This document shows, in pieces, positions 25,875 to 34,057 of a stretch of DNA of 64,000 nucleotides (positions within the stretch are counted from its first letter, which is position 1; every line of letters starts with the position of its first letter). The notes beneath the pieces are model-generated. The model saw nothing but the letters and a program-made list of their open reading frames with translations. It searched no databases and had not been told where the DNA came from. Position numbers and translations under genes: made by a program. Origin of the DNA: Sphingobacteriaceae bacterium DW12 (GTDB taxonomy: Bacteria > Bacteroidota > Bacteroidia > Sphingobacteriales > Sphingobacteriaceae). Location of the stretch: positions 558,001-622,000 of the forward strand of contig JROE01000002.1 of NCBI GenBank assembly GCA_000783305.1, given 5' to 3'.

Positions 25875-26620
25875 TATTTCTTATTTTTCCCAAAATTATA
25901 ACTCACGCCAAGGGTAAATACAGCATTTCCTGCTTTCAAATATTCATTGCTCACCACACCGATATTAAAGCCGGTGGTATATTGAAACTGCCAATTTTTA
26001 TTTAAAGCCAAACGTGTAAAGAAAACTGGCTCAACAAAGATATTATCTTCTTGGGGAGCAGCAACATTATCTATTGAAAAATCTTTCATCGCAATCCTAC
26101 TTAGACGAATGGCAGTACCGTAATTCAATTCTCTTCTAGCACCAAAGAGGTTGATTTTATCTTTTTTTGTAGAGGAGTAATTGACCTGTACAAACATTTT
26201 TTCGAAATCCATGTCCCTCACTTCAACGGGTATCATTCCTGATGTTGAGGAACGTAAATCGGTCTCCAGGGTATTACCTATACCATATCCCGCATATACC
26301 TCAAAAACCTGCCGCTTTGATTTCCCCAAAGGAGTAAAATATCCTATCCCACCTTCATAAAGGTATTGCTTAAACTCTTCATTCTGTCTTTTGTTGTTGA
26401 CATACGATCCATTTGCAATAAAACCGATGTGCTTAGTAATAGCAACCCCTGCATTTCCACTGATATTACCTTTAAGATTGACATGTCCCGACAAATAGCC
26501 TTCTCCTTGCTTAGTAAACATCGGCGTTGCGGGGACATTGGGCATATACATAGACGAGCAACTCCCTAGGGAAAAGGCAATTAGAACTAAAAAAAAACTG
26601 GCAAAAATGTATCTATCCAT
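25874..26620 (-). CDS. Outer-membrane beta-barrel lipoprotein of unknown function
   Basis: 248 aa. Lipoprotein leader with lipobox LGSC (Cys21). The mature part has Gly-rich, amphipathic strands (GEGYLSGHVNLKG near the start, FTLGVSYNFGKN at the end), consistent with a small barrel of about eight strands. I do not recognise a named family. It is co-transcribed with the WHy-like lipoprotein (one-base overlap), suggesting a shared envelope role. Confidence 0.68.
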   Translation of the reverse strand: MDRYIFASFFLVLIAFSLGSCSSMYMPNVPATPMFTKQGEGYLSGHVNLKGNISGNAGVAITKHIGFIANGSYVNNKRQNEEFKQYLYEGGIGYFTPLGKSKRQVFEVYAGYGIGNTLETDLRSSTSGMIPVEVRDMDFEKMFVQVNYSSTKKDKINLFGARRELNYGTAIRLSRIAMKDFSIDNVAAPQEDNIFVEPVFFTRLALNKNWQFQYTTGFNIGVVSNEYLKAGNAVFTLGVSYNFGKNKK

Positions 26621-27128
26621 ACAAAAGATATTATTGTATAACTAACGACAGCTATATGTATAAATATTGTACCAAACATTCCTTAAAGCCCGTCAAAAAT
26701 TCCTTCGATAATATTTTTATGCCTCTTTTGGTTATACTTCCATTATGTTTTTTGGAGGTATTATGTGCTGCTATCGCTTCAAATCGTGGCAAATGGCCTA
26801 GAATGCGCAAAGAACGAAAAATAAATATCTCATCTGGCTTAAAAATCGCTCACAATACAAATTCAAAGCAAGTTTTAATAGTCAAAAAACAGAGTGAGAT
26901 TAAAAGTATTTATTTGGATTAAAAAGAACTGGATGTAGATGAGGCATCGGTAATGAACTGAAATACCATTTACGTCTATGACGTGGGGCATTAGTAGGCC
27001 GTCACTGAAATAGTACTGTACGTTTACAAAAAAATGCAATTCCCCACAATGATTTCAGATAAAGGTATTGGTAGACCAGAAGATCTGCTTAAAAAAAGGT
27101 TCGATCATAAAATGACCGAACCTTCGGG
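26621..27128. other. 508-bp region without a supported gene; possible decayed coding sequence
   Basis: An 88-codon frame (26656-26922) begins with a hydrophobic stretch and ends at a stop. The same frame then continues with protein-like runs broken by stops (around 26959-26961 and 26994-26999) up to about 27095. This could be a remnant of a lost gene; nothing in it is recognisable. The tRNA terminator occupies the right end. Confidence 0.35.
27091..27124 (-). terminator. Intrinsic terminator of tRNA-Thr
   Basis: 8-bp stem (27096-27103 with 27117-27124) extended by TCAT/ATGA near the loop, followed on the minus strand by a run of T. It begins 5 nt after the tRNA 3' end. Confidence 0.85.
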
Positions 27129-27201
<73 letters not shown>

Positions 27202-27468
27202 TTTTCAAACAAGTATATCCTTGTTTTTTGGTGAGGCAAATATCGCTATCAAAATTGTGTTTTGCAAAAACATCAACTATTTTCTCCTCGTACTATAAGC
27301 AAATATCTGAAAACCAACGAGATTAATTTGGACATAATTTCAGGTCGATTGAGATTAAACTGTAATTATGTCTTTATTTTTTAATTATTAGCGACATTTT
27401 TTCCGAAAAAACTTCAAAAACCGCAAAGGCATAATGATTGTTGTCTTTATAGAAAAATCAATTAGAAC

Positions 27469-30081
27469 ATGAACTTTAATAACTATACAATCAAAGCACA
27501 GGAAGCCATACAAAAGGCTTCTGAAATCGCTTCTGGTAATCAACAGCAAGCGATTGAGCCGACCCATATCCTTAAAGCCTTGTTGACCGTTGATGAAAAC
27601 ATCATTGGCCATTTGTTAAAAAAACTAAACGTCAACATCTCTTATTTGGAAAGTGAGGTCGACAAACAGATACAAGCCTATCCAAAAGTAAGTGGCAGCA
27701 ACGTCTACTTAAGTGGCGATGCAAACACGGTGCTCCAAAAAGCACAGTCGTTTTTAAAGGAATTCAACGATGAATTTGTCTCGATTGAACATGTACTATT
27801 GGGTATATTGACCACCAGTAACAAAGCGGCTTCATTACTAAAAGATCAAGGTGTCAATGAGAAAGATTTAAAATTGGCAATTAAGGAACTGAGGGGAAAT
27901 AATAGAGTAACCGATCAAAATGCGGAAGCCACCTTCAACGCCCTTAATAAATATGCACGTAATCTTAATGAATTTGCCGAGTCGGGCAAATTGGATCCCG
28001 TAATCGGGCGAGATGAAGAAATTCGTAGAGTGATGCAAATATTGTCAAGGCGCACAAAGAACAACCCCATCCTAGTAGGTGAACCAGGCGTAGGTAAAAC
28101 TGCTATAGCTGAAGGAATTGCTCACCGAATCATCAAAGGAGATGCACCAGAAAATCTAAAATCGAAGACGGTATTCTCCTTAGATATGGGCGCATTGATT
28201 GCAGGTGCTAAATATAAGGGAGAATTCGAAGAGCGCTTAAAAGCCGTAGTGAAAGAGGTGACTGATAGTGATGGTGATATTATTCTATTTATCGACGAAA
28301 TTCACACATTAGTGGGCGCAGGAGGTGGAGAAGGCGCAATGGATGCTGCCAACATTTTGAAACCAGCATTAGCCCGTGGTGAATTACGAGCGATAGGCGC
28401 CACTACACTAAACGAGTATCAAAAATACTTCGAGAAGGATAAAGCGTTAGAGCGTCGTTTTCAAAAGGTAATGGTGGGAGAGCCAGATACCCAAGATGCA
28501 ATTTCCATCTTGCGGGGGTTAAAGGAAAGATACGAAACCCACCATAAGGTCAGGATTTTGGATGAATCAATAATCGCAGCCGTAGAGCTCTCCCAAAGAT
28601 ATATTACAGATCGATTTCTTCCGGATAAAGCGATTGACCTGATTGACGAAGCGGCTTCTAAACTGCGCCTGGAAATGGATTCAGTACCCGAGGCTGTGGA
28701 CGAATTGGAACGTCGCATTATGCAATTGGAGATTGAACGAGAAGCGATCAAAAGAGAACATGACGAAAGAAAAGTGAATGAGCTGTCGGAAACTATTGCT
28801 AATCTATCTGTGGAGCGAGACTCGTTAAAAGCAGCTTGGCAGTCAGAAAAGTCGTTGGTGGATCGAGTCAATCAAGAAATTGCAAATATCGAAAACTACA
28901 AACTGGAAGCAGCGCAGGCAGAACGAGCGGGAGATTACGGTAAGGTTGCCGAACTACGATATGGTAAGATCAAAGAAGCCCAGGATAAAGTAGAGGTCCT
29001 CAAGACCGAATTGGCGGAGAAGCAAGCAAGTAGCCGCATGCTTAAAGAGGAAGTTACCTCTGAAGACATTGCTGATGTAGTGTCTCGCTGGACTGGAATA
29101 CCTGTAAATAAAATGGTTCAATCTGAGCGCGAAAAGTTGCTTACTCTTGAAGAAGAGCTACATAAAAGAGTGGCAGGCCAACATGAAGCCATCGAAGCAA
29201 TCTCTGATGCGATTCGTAGATCACGAGCAGGACTAAGTGATGCCAAACGTCCAATTGGATCTTTCATCTTCTTAGGCACGACAGGAGTAGGTAAGACTGA
29301 ATTGGCGAAAGCCTTAGCAGAGTTTCTCTTTGATGACGAACAAGCTATGATTCGTATCGATATGTCGGAATATCAAGAGAGACATGCCGTATCTAGACTT
29401 ATTGGAGCGCCTCCAGGATATGTAGGCTATGATGAAGGTGGACAATTGACAGAGGCTGTGAGACGTCGTCCCTACTCGGTAGTACTATTGGATGAAATTG
29501 AGAAAGCACACCCGGATGTATTTAACATCTTGCTTCAGGTATTAGATGACGGCCATCTAACTGATAACAAGGGCCGGGTGGTAAATTTCAAGAACACCAT
29601 CATCATCATGACATCCAATACGGGTTCGCATATTATACAAGAGAACTTTTCAAGTCTTAATGATGAGAATAGGGAGGAAGTTATTGCGAGAACAAGAAGT
29701 GAGGTTTTTGATCTTCTTCAAAAGTCAATCCGACCAGAGTTTCTCAACAGGATAGACGAAGTGATTATGTTTACGCCATTAAGCCGAGAAGAGATTGGAG
29801 ACATCGTACGTCTACAATTCAATAAGGTAAGGCATCAACTAGCGGAACAAAATATCTTTATCTCGGCGACAGACGAAGCCTTGGATTGGTTGGCTCAGTT
29901 GGGATACGATCCAACATATGGAGCTAGGCCTTTGAAGCGTGTGATTCAAAAACGGATTCTCAATGAACTATCCAAAGAAATACTGTCTGGCAGGGTGGCT
30001 CGTGATACCGTGATACAATTAGATGTATTCGATGGTCAATTTGTATTCCTAAACAAGGATAATTTAGAGCAAGACAAATAA
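27469..30081 (+). CDS. clpB: ATP-dependent chaperone ClpB
   Basis: 870 aa, the normal length. Hexameric AAA+ disaggregase that extracts and refolds aggregated protein with DnaK. Domains in order: two Clp N repeats (1-145); AAA-1 with Walker A GEPGVGKT (204-211); the long coiled-coil middle domain (about 410-525) that separates ClpB from ClpA/ClpC; AAA-2 with Walker A GTTGVGKT (604-611); and the C-terminal D2-small domain ending at 870. Monocistronic, with a hairpin terminator. I see no CIRCE-like or other clear heat-shock operator upstream. Confidence 0.98.
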   Translation: MNFNNYTIKAQEAIQKASEIASGNQQQAIEPTHILKALLTVDENIIGHLLKKLNVNISYLESEVDKQIQAYPKVSGSNVYLSGDANTVLQKAQSFLKEFNDEFVSIEHVLLGILTTSNKAASLLKDQGVNEKDLKLAIKELRGNNRVTDQNAEATFNALNKYARNLNEFAESGKLDPVIGRDEEIRRVMQILSRRTKNNPILVGEPGVGKTAIAEGIAHRIIKGDAPENLKSKTVFSLDMGALIAGAKYKGEFEERLKAVVKEVTDSDGDIILFIDEIHTLVGAGGGEGAMDAANILKPALARGELRAIGATTLNEYQKYFEKDKALERRFQKVMVGEPDTQDAISILRGLKERYETHHKVRILDESIIAAVELSQRYITDRFLPDKAIDLIDEAASKLRLEMDSVPEAVDELERRIMQLEIEREAIKREHDERKVNELSETIANLSVERDSLKAAWQSEKSLVDRVNQEIANIENYKLEAAQAERAGDYGKVAELRYGKIKEAQDKVEVLKTELAEKQASSRMLKEEVTSEDIADVVSRWTGIPVNKMVQSEREKLLTLEEELHKRVAGQHEAIEAISDAIRRSRAGLSDAKRPIGSFIFLGTTGVGKTELAKALAEFLFDDEQAMIRIDMSEYQERHAVSRLIGAPPGYVGYDEGGQLTEAVRRRPYSVVLLDEIEKAHPDVFNILLQVLDDGHLTDNKGRVVNFKNTIIIMTSNTGSHIIQENFSSLNDENREEVIARTRSEVFDLLQKSIRPEFLNRIDEVIMFTPLSREEIGDIVRLQFNKVRHQLAEQNIFISATDEALDWLAQLGYDPTYGARPLKRVIQKRILNELSKEILSGRVARDTVIQLDVFDGQFVFLNKDNLEQDK

Positions 30082-30090
30082 CCGTACACA

Positions 30091-30125
30091 ATAAAGCCCT
30101 TCTTAGTTCATAGGAAGGGCTTTAT
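30091..30125 (+). terminator. Terminator hairpin after clpB
   Basis: 12-bp perfect stem (30091-30102 with 30114-30125), 11-nt loop, 10 bp after the clpB stop. It may also serve the convergent DUF1543 gene. Confidence 0.75.
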
Positions 30126-30160
30126 CACGTCTATTGATGACAAGTGTTACATAATCAAAT

Positions 30161-30724
30161 TCAACACTCGTCGTTCATCAATTTTGAAAATTTAAGATAG
30201 CCAATGTGTAGCGAGTCCGCATCCTGTTGTACGGTTGGACGGATGTTCAATTGGTATTTTGATTTAAAATCATCGGATAACAAATCTTCCACATCGTAGA
30301 CATCATCAACATCTAAGCCGTATTTATCATCGATGTGGGAAGAGATATGGTGCTTCCAAAACACAGTTTTCTTGGCTAGAGCTATCGCTTCTGCTATTTC
30401 CTCTGCAACGACCAATTGTTTATAGTGAAATTCGTCAAATTGATCAGGCTTATACCCACCTAAATTCACAAAGAACAATTTCCATTGTCTTTTCTCAGGT
30501 GATATGGTATATGGACTGACACTGATTTCATAACCATCTACGTAGTTTACTTCCCGCCAAACGTCAACATGCATCTTCCCATTGGCTTCCTTCCAAAAAT
30601 TTTCCATAGCCGGTACAAGTTCGGACAATGTCGCGGCAATACCAAAATAAATATCATGCTGCTCCACCTGTCTACCTACAGGCTTACAGCCTAAGAGAAT
30701 CATGAATAATTTCATCGTCTTCAT
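30161..30724 (-). CDS. DUF1543 domain protein
   Basis: 187 aa, cytosolic. The start of the domain is diagnostic: KLFMILLGCKPVGRQVEQHDIYFGIA (about residues 5-30), and the second half carries another copy-like unit ending KYQLNIRPT. DUF1543 is a family of unknown function. Met1 or Met4 could be the start. Lone minus-strand gene between clpB and a histidine kinase, 80 bp downstream of the kinase stop. Confidence 0.85.
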   Translation of the reverse strand: MKTMKLFMILLGCKPVGRQVEQHDIYFGIAATLSELVPAMENFWKEANGKMHVDVWREVNYVDGYEISVSPYTISPEKRQWKLFFVNLGGYKPDQFDEFHYKQLVVAEEIAEAIALAKKTVFWKHHISSHIDDKYGLDVDDVYDVEDLLSDDFKSKYQLNIRPTVQQDADSLHIGYLKFSKLMNDEC

Positions 30725-30753
30725 CGTTCATACGGATTAAGAATATTTTTGAA

Positions 30754-30799
30754 AATCTTTTTTCAACAGCTTTCTATGTAATAATAGCTAAAAAAGATT
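30754..30799 (-). terminator. Probable hairpin after the histidine kinase gene
   Basis: AATCTTTTTT (30754-30763) pairs with AAAAAAGATT (30790-30799), and AGCT with AGCT inside, leaving a 4-nt bulge and a 14-nt loop. Begins about 5 bp after the kinase stop. Confidence 0.4.
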
Positions 30800-30804
30800 A
30801 AAAT

Positions 30805-32142
30805 CTATCTATATGGAAACCTAACGAAAAAGCTGCTGCCTTCTCCAAGCCTACTGTTGAACCATATTTCTCCATTCTGCTCAACAGTATATTGTTTACA
30901 TAGATAAAGACCTAATCCTACTCCTTTTTCATTTGAAGTACCATAGGTAGGACCAATATCCAACGAAAATAGTTGACTATACTTTTCCTCTCCCATGCCT
31001 TGTCCATTATCTTTTACTTCGATCAATGCGCCACTGGGCCCATCGACCAGTGAAAGTTGTACAGTACCTCCCCTTTCCGTAAATTTTAGAGCGTTCGCGA
31101 TTAAATTGCGAATGATAATCCTGAGCATACCGATGTTGACTGTTGCTTTAACATGATCATCTATATGGGAGGTGTATCGAATACCTTTGCGTGCTGCCTC
31201 CTGCCTGAACAAATCAAAAGTCTCTCCTACTGTCACACTTATGTTCTGATAGTCAAGAAGAATGTCTCCCTGATGAAGCTGGTCTTTTGACCAATGTAAT
31301 ATATTAGAAAGCATCTCCTGTATGTTGTATACTGAAGAAGAAAGTAAACTCTCCATCAGTTTACGTTCTTGATCAGTGATGGAATCCGATTTAATGATCT
31401 CTAAGTAAGCATTAATTGAATGGAGGGGTGTTTGAATATCATGCGAAAGCACTGAAAATAATTTTGTCTTCTTATCATTGAGGTCCTTTAATGCCACTGT
31501 ATTCCGATTTGATTTAAGCCTCTCTCGGTAATATTCTTTCTTCAGATAAATCAACGATAAAGCGATGACGATGATATTAATGGAGATTGTAGAGCCCATA
31601 TCGATAATCGTCTTCTGGACATTGCTATAGGTATGCAGCACTGCTTCGGGATATAGATATTCGTATATCATGATGATCCAGACCGTTAAAAATATAAGCA
31701 AAACCCAAAATAGGTACAACCTCTTTGGAGAAATGATAATAATTAAAAAAATTAGCAGCGTGAAGGACAATAGAGAAGCTCCTGATACACCATCTGCATA
31801 AAAGTAGTTGATAGCAAATAACACGTTGAGTAATACTCCACACGCCAAGACGCTATACTTGTATTGGCTTTTAAACCTAGAGAGGTAGTAGAGAAAACTT
31901 AAGAATCCTGTAATTAAGATGAATATGAAGGCTGTGACCTTTAATCCGACAATAAAATTAAAGGGTATATTATAAAAAGTTATAATAATCCCTAATAAGC
32001 ACATTGCATTAAAAATTCTCATTTCAAGCGCAGTTTCATCATTCTCGCCGATAAGCCACATCATCCGAGAACGGCACTTCTTTAAAAACTCCATATTGCT
32101 CTTAACATTTAGATAGCCTTTTTTCAAGGTCGGCACACTCAC
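30805..32142 (-). CDS. Membrane sensor histidine kinase (orphan)
   Basis: 445 aa from GTG at 32142; an ATG at 32094 would give 429 aa. Six membrane segments (about 45-195) with only short loops, so there is no large sensor domain. A HisKA domain follows with H-box FSVLSHDIQTPLHSI, then HATPase_c with N-box RNLIANALKFT, G1 KDNGQGMG and G2 GVGLGLYLCK. It phosphorylates an unlinked response regulator; none is encoded here. The membrane-embedded sensor suggests detection of a membrane-linked or lipophilic cue. It diverges from the beta-lactamase-like gene at 32260 across a 117-bp promoter region. Confidence 0.92.
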   Translation of the reverse strand: MSVPTLKKGYLNVKSNMEFLKKCRSRMMWLIGENDETALEMRIFNAMCLLGIIITFYNIPFNFIVGLKVTAFIFILITGFLSFLYYLSRFKSQYKYSVLACGVLLNVLFAINYFYADGVSGASLLSFTLLIFLIIIISPKRLYLFWVLLIFLTVWIIMIYEYLYPEAVLHTYSNVQKTIIDMGSTISINIIVIALSLIYLKKEYYRERLKSNRNTVALKDLNDKKTKLFSVLSHDIQTPLHSINAYLEIIKSDSITDQERKLMESLLSSSVYNIQEMLSNILHWSKDQLHQGDILLDYQNISVTVGETFDLFRQEAARKGIRYTSHIDDHVKATVNIGMLRIIIRNLIANALKFTERGGTVQLSLVDGPSGALIEVKDNGQGMGEEKYSQLFSLDIGPTYGTSNEKGVGLGLYLCKQYTVEQNGEIWFNSRLGEGSSFFVRFPYR

Positions 32143-32188
32143 GTTTATTCATTAGATAGTACTGCAGGATAGATACAGTAATTAAGTA

Positions 32189-32218
32189 TTGTGTACGTAA
32201 TGTTAGAAAATAATTTTG
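32189..32218 (+). promoter_or_regulatory. Bacteroidota-type promoter (TTG-N19-TAATTTTG)
   Basis: TTG at 32189-32191, a 19-nt spacer and TAATTTTG at 32211-32218 match both halves of the Bacteroidota sigma-ABfr consensus. It lies 41 nt before the beta-lactamase-like gene, and is the best full promoter match I found in the window. Confidence 0.6.
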
Positions 32219-32259
32219 CAAATTACATCTAATTACGAAACGAAAATTAAAATCCAACC

Positions 32260-33162
32260 ATGAAAACCTACATTACTTTAGTACTTCTCGGCTTTTTAAG
32301 CATCTCCATTCCAACCCTTGCTCAGAAAAATGACGATAAACTCACCAAGAAATTGACAGAAGCAATTGCTGAGTTCAAAGGCGAAGTAGGCATATATGTC
32401 AAAAAAATGAATAGCAACAAAGAGGTTGCTATTCATGCTGATGAAATATTTCCAACGGCAAGTATAGTGAAAGTCCCGATACTTGTTGGTCTATTCGATA
32501 AGATAAATAATGGCGAACTTAAGTACAAACAAAAATTCATCTATCGCAAAGATCGAATATATGGAGGATCGGGTCTCATGCAGTTTTTTAAAGACAGTGT
32601 AGAAACGGACCTTGCGACCATGGCGGCACTAATGATCGGCTACAGTGACAATGTAACTTCCATATGGTGTCAAGAATTGGCCGAAGGAACAAAAATCAAC
32701 AACATCATGGATAAGCTAGGATTGAAAAACACGAAAGTCAATTCTCGAACTCCCGGTCGCGAGGCTGCATGGAAAGAATATGGATGGGGCAATACCACCC
32801 CAAGAGAAATGGCCAACTTATTGATCATGATTCGCAAGGGACAGGTCATCAACCCTTCCATTTCGGACAAAATGTACCGTGTCTTAGGAAATGTATTTTA
32901 TAATGAACGATCACTATCCCAAGTCCCTGCCCATATAAAAACCGCTTCCAAAAGCGGCTCGTTGGATGATGTCAGAAGTGAAGTAGTGCTGGTGAATGCT
33001 CCAAGCGGAGACTATGTATTTAGCATCTTTACGAAAAATAACCAAGATAGAAGCTGGGGACAAACCAATGAAGCCGAGGATCTGACTCGGAGGATATCTA
33101 ATCTACTTTGGAATTATTTTGAGCCAAAGCATCCCTTTCCTTTTCAATCCTTGTTAAACTAG
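32260..33162 (+). CDS. Class A beta-lactamase-like serine hydrolase
   Basis: 300 aa, Sec leader (cleavage after LAQ, about 22). The fold of class A beta-lactamases is visible: SxxK as SIVK (68-71), SDN (129-131), TTPREMA helix (179-185) and KSG (231-233) in place of KTG. The omega-loop ExxLN, which carries the deacylating Glu166, is missing; the region reads PGREAAWKEYG. A true lactamase is therefore doubtful; a DD-peptidase- or esterase-like activity, or a slow acylating protein, is as likely. It diverges from an orphan kinase. Confidence 0.8.
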   Translation: MKTYITLVLLGFLSISIPTLAQKNDDKLTKKLTEAIAEFKGEVGIYVKKMNSNKEVAIHADEIFPTASIVKVPILVGLFDKINNGELKYKQKFIYRKDRIYGGSGLMQFFKDSVETDLATMAALMIGYSDNVTSIWCQELAEGTKINNIMDKLGLKNTKVNSRTPGREAAWKEYGWGNTTPREMANLLIMIRKGQVINPSISDKMYRVLGNVFYNERSLSQVPAHIKTASKSGSLDDVRSEVVLVNAPSGDYVFSIFTKNNQDRSWGQTNEAEDLTRRISNLLWNYFEPKHPFPFQSLLN

Positions 33163-33221
33163 AAAAAAGATTATAAAAGAGGCTGGATTAAAATCCAGCC
33201 TCTTTTATAATCTTTTTTCTA
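33160..33221. terminator. 30-bp perfect palindromic terminator containing both convergent stop codons
   Basis: Arms 33160-33189 and 33192-33221 are perfect reverse complements with a 2-nt centre. Each arm begins with the TAG stop codon of its own gene (32260-33162 and kdsA). A-rich and T-rich ends make it work in both directions. Confidence 0.88.
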
Positions 33222-34034
33222 TAAAATCGCATGCCTAATACGGACCAATTTGGTCAATAACCCCTCCAATAAATCTAAGTGCAACATGTTGGCTCCATCA
33301 GACTTAGCATTGGCAGGATCCGGGTGTGTTTCGATAAATAGACCATCAGCACCTACCGCGATTGCTGCTTTAGCAATTGTCTCGATTAATTGAGGCTTGC
33401 CACCGGTGACACCAGATGTCTGATTGGGTTGTTGGAGTGAATGCGTACAATCCATAACCGTAGGTACATCAAAAGATTTCATCTCAGGAATCCCCCTAAA
33501 ATCAACAATCAAATCTTGGTACCCAAATGTATTACCACGATCGGTCAAGAATACCTTATCATTGCCTGAGTCTTTTACTTTATCTACTGCAAATTTCATA
33601 GAATCTGCCGAAAGAAATTGTCCTTTCTTAATGTTAACGACTTTTCCTGTTTCCGCTGCTGCAATCAGTAATTCAGTCTGACGACAAAGAAAAGCTGGAA
33701 TCTGCAACACGTCAACATAAGCTGCAGCCATTGCAGCCTCATGACTTTCATGTATATCTGTAACGGTGGGTACACCAAACGTCTGTCCCACTTTTTCAAG
33801 AATCTTAAGCGCCTTTTCATCACCTATACCTGTAAAAGAATCTACTCTTGAGCGATTTGCCTTACGGTAAGATCCTTTAAAAATGTAAGGGATATTCAAT
33901 TTATCTGTTATGGTAACTATTTTTTCAGCAATACGAAGCGCGATTTCTTCACCTTCGATTGCACAAGGACCCGCCATTAAGAAAAAATTCTCGGACTGTC
34001 CATTTTTGATATTTGGTAAATATGACTGTATCAT
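33219..34034 (-). CDS. kdsA: 3-deoxy-8-phosphooctulonate (KDO-8-phosphate) synthase
   Basis: 271 aa from the ATG at 34034; the frame extends to a TTG at 34052, but 271 aa fits the family. It condenses arabinose-5-phosphate with phosphoenolpyruvate to KDO-8-P for LPS inner core. Visible: FLMAGPCAIE near the N-terminus, FKGSYRKANRSR (the PEP/A5P-binding segment), DIHES, NIKKGQFLS, and FIETHPDPANAKSDG with the C-terminal phosphate-site residues. It is downstream of recQ (23-bp gap), so one transcript is likely. The A5P-forming isomerase kdsD is the divergent neighbour. Confidence 0.97.
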   Translation of the reverse strand: MIQSYLPNIKNGQSENFFLMAGPCAIEGEEIALRIAEKIVTITDKLNIPYIFKGSYRKANRSRVDSFTGIGDEKALKILEKVGQTFGVPTVTDIHESHEAAMAAAYVDVLQIPAFLCRQTELLIAAAETGKVVNIKKGQFLSADSMKFAVDKVKDSGNDKVFLTDRGNTFGYQDLIVDFRGIPEMKSFDVPTVMDCTHSLQQPNQTSGVTGGKPQLIETIAKAAIAVGADGLFIETHPDPANAKSDGANMLHLDLLEGLLTKLVRIRHAIL

Positions 34035-34057
34035 CTTATAATAAAAATTCAATTTCT

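Noticed and set aside
26656..26922. 88-aa plus-strand frame as a functional gene
   Set aside because: No recognisable domain, no promoter or ribosome-binding support, and the same frame continues past stops as if decayed. Kept only as a possible remnant.
27207..27229. Hairpin AAACAAG/CTTGTTT followed by T just upstream of tRNA-Thr
   Set aside because: It would terminate a plus-strand transcript for which no gene exists; more likely chance or part of the tRNA promoter region.
28461..28871. 136-aa minus-strand frame inside clpB
   Set aside because: Antisense shadow of the conserved ClpB coding sequence, no leader or family resemblance.
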